Source: Deltaproteobacteria bacterium (GTDB taxonomy: Bacteria; Desulfobacterota; Desulfarculia; Adiutricales; Adiutricaceae). Taken from it: a stretch of 9,710 nt of DNA. Location of the stretch: contig JAIRZX010000152.1 of the NCBI GenBank assembly GCA_031267005.1, positions 1 through 9,710 on the forward strand, in the 5' to 3' direction. A program made the translations under genes and the position numbers. The notes beneath the pieces are model-generated. The model ran no database searches. It saw nothing but the letters and a program-made list of their open reading frames with translations, and had not been told where the DNA came from. How positions within the stretch are numbered: the first letter of the stretch is position 1; every line of letters starts with the position of its first letter. Below are positions 7,658-9,710 of this stretch, in pieces.

Positions 7658-7677
7658 CGGTCGACACGCGGTCGACA
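7658..7677. repeat. Paired CGGTCGACA repeats before MCP-2
   Basis: CGGTCGACA occurs at 7658-7666 and again at 7669-7677, an 11-bp spacing of one helical turn. Both contain the palindrome GTCGAC. They lie 18-37 bp before the MCP-2 start codon, just upstream of the weak GAGAG ribosome-binding sequence (7683-7687), so they could be an operator in the 5' leader or simply a local duplication. Confidence 0.45.
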
Positions 7678-7694
7678 AACGCGAGAGTGCCACC

Positions 7695-9479
7695 ATGACC
7701 CTCAAAATGAAGATAAGCCTCGGTTTCGCGGCCGTCACCGCGATATTCATGCTCCTGTGCGCCTTCACGCTCCTGGAGCTCCAGAACATAGTGCAGAAAG
7801 TGGGAGTGCTCCGCGACGATATGATAACCACCAACGATCACGCGGGCAACCTCATGTACACGGTCGCGCTCGAGGCCTTGAACCTCTACGTGTACACGGA
7901 CTCCCACTCTCCCGATGATTGGCAGGACGTGGAAAAGCTCGCCGCCGAAAACACGGACGCGTTAGCCATGCTGAGGAACGTGCTTTCCGAAGGCAACGCC
8001 GCCGCCGACGCCGAGACGCAGGGGTTCCTGGAGCAGGCCGAGAGGCACTACGGGGAATACAAGGCCATCTACGGCCAGCTCCCTGGGATTCTGGCCGACT
8101 CCAAGAAAGACTGGTCGACCACCAAAATCGCGTCGGCTAGCTTGGACGAGGCCTTGGATAAATTTCGCGCTCCGATTGCCGAGCGCCTCGCGCAGCTGAT
8201 AGGAAGCGGGGCGGATCCCGCCGAGGTGGCCGCCGCCCACTCCGAAGACGCCGCCGCCGGCACCATGGCCTCCCGCGCGGCGCTTTACCGGGTGAACCTC
8301 ACCCAGGGCCTCTACGACCACGACCCGGCGCTCTTCGACAAGGCAGAGGCCGACGTCGAAGCGATAATCAAGGAAGCCAGCGCGATCCGCACCGACGGCA
8401 AGAACTCCGAGGCCTTGAACGCCGTAATGAAGGCGGCGGGCAACTGCAGGGACAAGACCGAGGAGCTCAAAGCCCAGATGAACCACGCCCGGGAGAACCT
8501 CGCCTCCAGATCGGCTTCCCGCGTCAAGGCTACCGACGCCATGAGCCGCCTGTCGCTCTCGCTGTCCACCAAGACCGACGAGTACGCGGAAAAAACCACC
8601 GCCATAGCCACGAAGACGTGGCGGTTCATCATAGTGGGCATGGCGGCCGGGCTCGTCATCGCCGCCGTCTGCTCGGTATTCATCGCGAGGAGCATCTCCT
8701 CCGGGGTGAAGGGCATCGTGGAAAGACTGAGCCACGGTTCCGCCCTGGTTGACGAGACTTCGGGCGGGCTTTCCGGCTCCTCGCGCCAGGTAGCCGACGG
8801 CGCCGCCCAGAACGCGACGGCCCTGGAGGAGACCTCCGCCGCGCTGGAGGAGCTCAGTTCCATGACCAGCCGCAACAGCGACAACGCCCGCGAGGCCCAG
8901 AGCCTCATGGGAAGCGCCACGGCCTCGGTGGACACCTCCTCCTCCGCCATGGCCAGGGTAAAAAACGCCATGGACCTGATAGCGAAATCCGGAAACGAGA
9001 TAGGGAAGATCATAAAGACCATAGACGAGATAGCCTTCCAGACAAACCTGCTGGCACTGAACGCGGCCGTGGAGGCCGCGAGGGCGGGCGAGGCGGGCTC
9101 CGGCTTCGCCGTCGTGGCCGACGAGGTGAGGAACCTCGCCATACGCTCCGCGGACGCAGCCAAGAACACCTCCTCGCTCATCGCCCAGACTATCGCCAAC
9201 ATCTCCTTGGGTTCGGATCTGGTGAAATCCACCTCGGAGAGCTTCCATGTCCTGGGGGAAGAGGTCCGCAAGGTGAGCGAGATCATAGGGGAGGTGGCCG
9301 AGGCCTCCCGCGAGCAGGCCCAGGGCATAGGGCAGATCACCACCGCCGTAAACCAGATGGACAAGGTCACGCAGGACAACGCCGTGGTGGCCCAGAAGAC
9401 CGCCAAGGCCTCGGCGGCGCTTGCCACGCAGGTGGGCGAGATAGACGAGACGGTACAGGCCTTGCGTCAGATGGTGTAG
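7695..9479 (+). CDS. Methyl-accepting chemotaxis protein, paralogue of MCP-1 (MCP-2)
   Basis: Chemoreceptor of 594 residues. TM1 spans about 8-28, a helical periplasmic region about 29-308, and TM2 about 309-331; as in MCP-1, no clear HAMP domain follows (SISSGVKGIV). The signalling domain carries ALEETSAALEEL (376-387) and the hairpin tip EIAFQTNLLALNAAVEAARA (445-464), nearly identical to MCP-1. The periplasmic part is much more diverged but keeps landmarks such as QGLY followed by an acidic loop and a lone Cys (G-x-C-R, near 251), which suggests a common fold with a different ligand preference. The C-terminus ends LRQMV without a CheR-tethering pentapeptide. The ATG at 7695 is supported by GAGAG at 7683-7687 and by the start context shared with MCP-1 (ACGCGAG, then CATGACCCTCAAA). 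With no gene close upstream, it likely has its own promoter. The ligand is unknown. Confidence 0.96.
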   Translation: MTLKMKISLGFAAVTAIFMLLCAFTLLELQNIVQKVGVLRDDMITTNDHAGNLMYTVALEALNLYVYTDSHSPDDWQDVEKLAAENTDALAMLRNVLSEGNAAADAETQGFLEQAERHYGEYKAIYGQLPGILADSKKDWSTTKIASASLDEALDKFRAPIAERLAQLIGSGADPAEVAAAHSEDAAAGTMASRAALYRVNLTQGLYDHDPALFDKAEADVEAIIKEASAIRTDGKNSEALNAVMKAAGNCRDKTEELKAQMNHARENLASRSASRVKATDAMSRLSLSLSTKTDEYAEKTTAIATKTWRFIIVGMAAGLVIAAVCSVFIARSISSGVKGIVERLSHGSALVDETSGGLSGSSRQVADGAAQNATALEETSAALEELSSMTSRNSDNAREAQSLMGSATASVDTSSSAMARVKNAMDLIAKSGNEIGKIIKTIDEIAFQTNLLALNAAVEAARAGEAGSGFAVVADEVRNLAIRSADAAKNTSSLIAQTIANISLGSDLVKSTSESFHVLGEEVRKVSEIIGEVAEASREQAQGIGQITTAVNQMDKVTQDNAVVAQKTAKASAALATQVGEIDETVQALRQMV

Positions 9480-9526
9480 AGCCGCGCGCCTGAAGCGCAC
9501 GGCACTCCCGGCTCCTGTCGGCCGAG

Positions 9527-9565
9527 GCGGGACCGGCAAGCCACGGCAACCCCGGCCGGTCCCGC
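9527..9565 (+). terminator. Possible GC-rich terminator hairpin after MCP-2
   Basis: A perfect 11-bp stem (GCGGGACCGGC at 9527-9537 with GCCGGTCCCGC at 9555-9565) closes a 17-nt loop, 47 bp after the MCP-2 stop codon. No T-run follows, so it may be a weak or Rho-assisted terminator or an RNA 3'-end stabiliser. Confidence 0.5.
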
Positions 9566-9584
9566 TCCCATAAAGCGCCATGCG

Positions 9585-9625
9585 GGGGCGCCCAGCCTTG
9601 CGCACGACGCGGGGCCGGGCGCCCC
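9585..9625. repeat. Second hairpin downstream of MCP-2
   Basis: GGGGCGCCC (9585-9593) and GGGCGCCCC (9617-9625) form a 9-bp inverted repeat around a 23-nt loop. Each arm is itself partly palindromic (GGCGCC). It follows the larger hairpin within 20 bp, and no T-run is present. The remaining 9626-9710 holds no gene, only a GATATCCGGGG sequence (9647-9657) resembling the GATATCCCCC core upstream of MCP-2. Confidence 0.45.
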
Positions 9626-9710
9626 TCCTGCTTTCGGCGTCCGTTATCAGATATCCGGGGCGGGCGTCGGGGCCGGTTCGCAGGTACGGTTCGCTGTGAG
9701 GCCGGCCCGC

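Noticed and set aside
7962..9605. 547-residue open frame antisense to MCP-2
   Set aside because: Same effect as opposite MCP-1. Its resemblance to that frame only mirrors the paralogy of the two receptors.

Overview
The window looks like accessory chromosome from a GC-rich, motile, diderm bacterium. Two full-length transmembrane chemoreceptors indicate chemotaxis and an inner membrane facing a periplasm. Their coding style is GC-rich but freely uses ATA (Ile) and AGG (Arg). The AAA/PD-(D/E)XK gene is of a type often expanded in gut-associated anaerobes. I cannot fix the lineage; Desulfobacterota or Synergistota relatives are guesses from style only. No rRNA, tRNA or CRISPR array was seen.

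Layout. 27-1820 (+): a methyl-accepting chemotaxis protein (MCP-1), closed by a strong intrinsic terminator (1871-1907). 1821-3059: about 1.2 kb without a convincing gene, GC-rich with a pentanucleotide repeat at first, then an AT-rich island. 3060-4850 (-): an intact AAA-ATPase-like protein with a C-terminal PD-(D/E)XK domain, lower in GC than its neighbours, with a good sigma70-type promoter and a short direct repeat on both sides. 5238 to about 6570 (-): a decayed DDE transposase of IS1182 type, readable only by joining several frames. About 6570-7694: another 1.1 kb without a supported gene, ending in short repeats just before the next gene. 7695-9479 (+): a second chemoreceptor (MCP-2), a close paralogue of MCP-1 in the same orientation, followed by GC-rich hairpins.

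How it fits together. The two receptors share length, architecture, start context and long identical DNA blocks, so they arose by duplication. They should feed the same CheA/CheW signalling arrays while their divergent periplasmic domains sense different cues. The 5.9 kb between them holds a transposase wreck, a possibly mobile AAA/nuclease cassette and much non-coding DNA, and reads as an insertion and decay zone between two receptor copies. Only a little over half of the window is intact coding sequence, low for a free-living bacterium and suggestive of ongoing genome erosion. I did not find a clearly new multi-gene system. The strongest leads are the AAA/PD-(D/E)XK cassette with its flanking repeats, the ordered repeats upstream of MCP-2, and the receptor pair as a recombination substrate.
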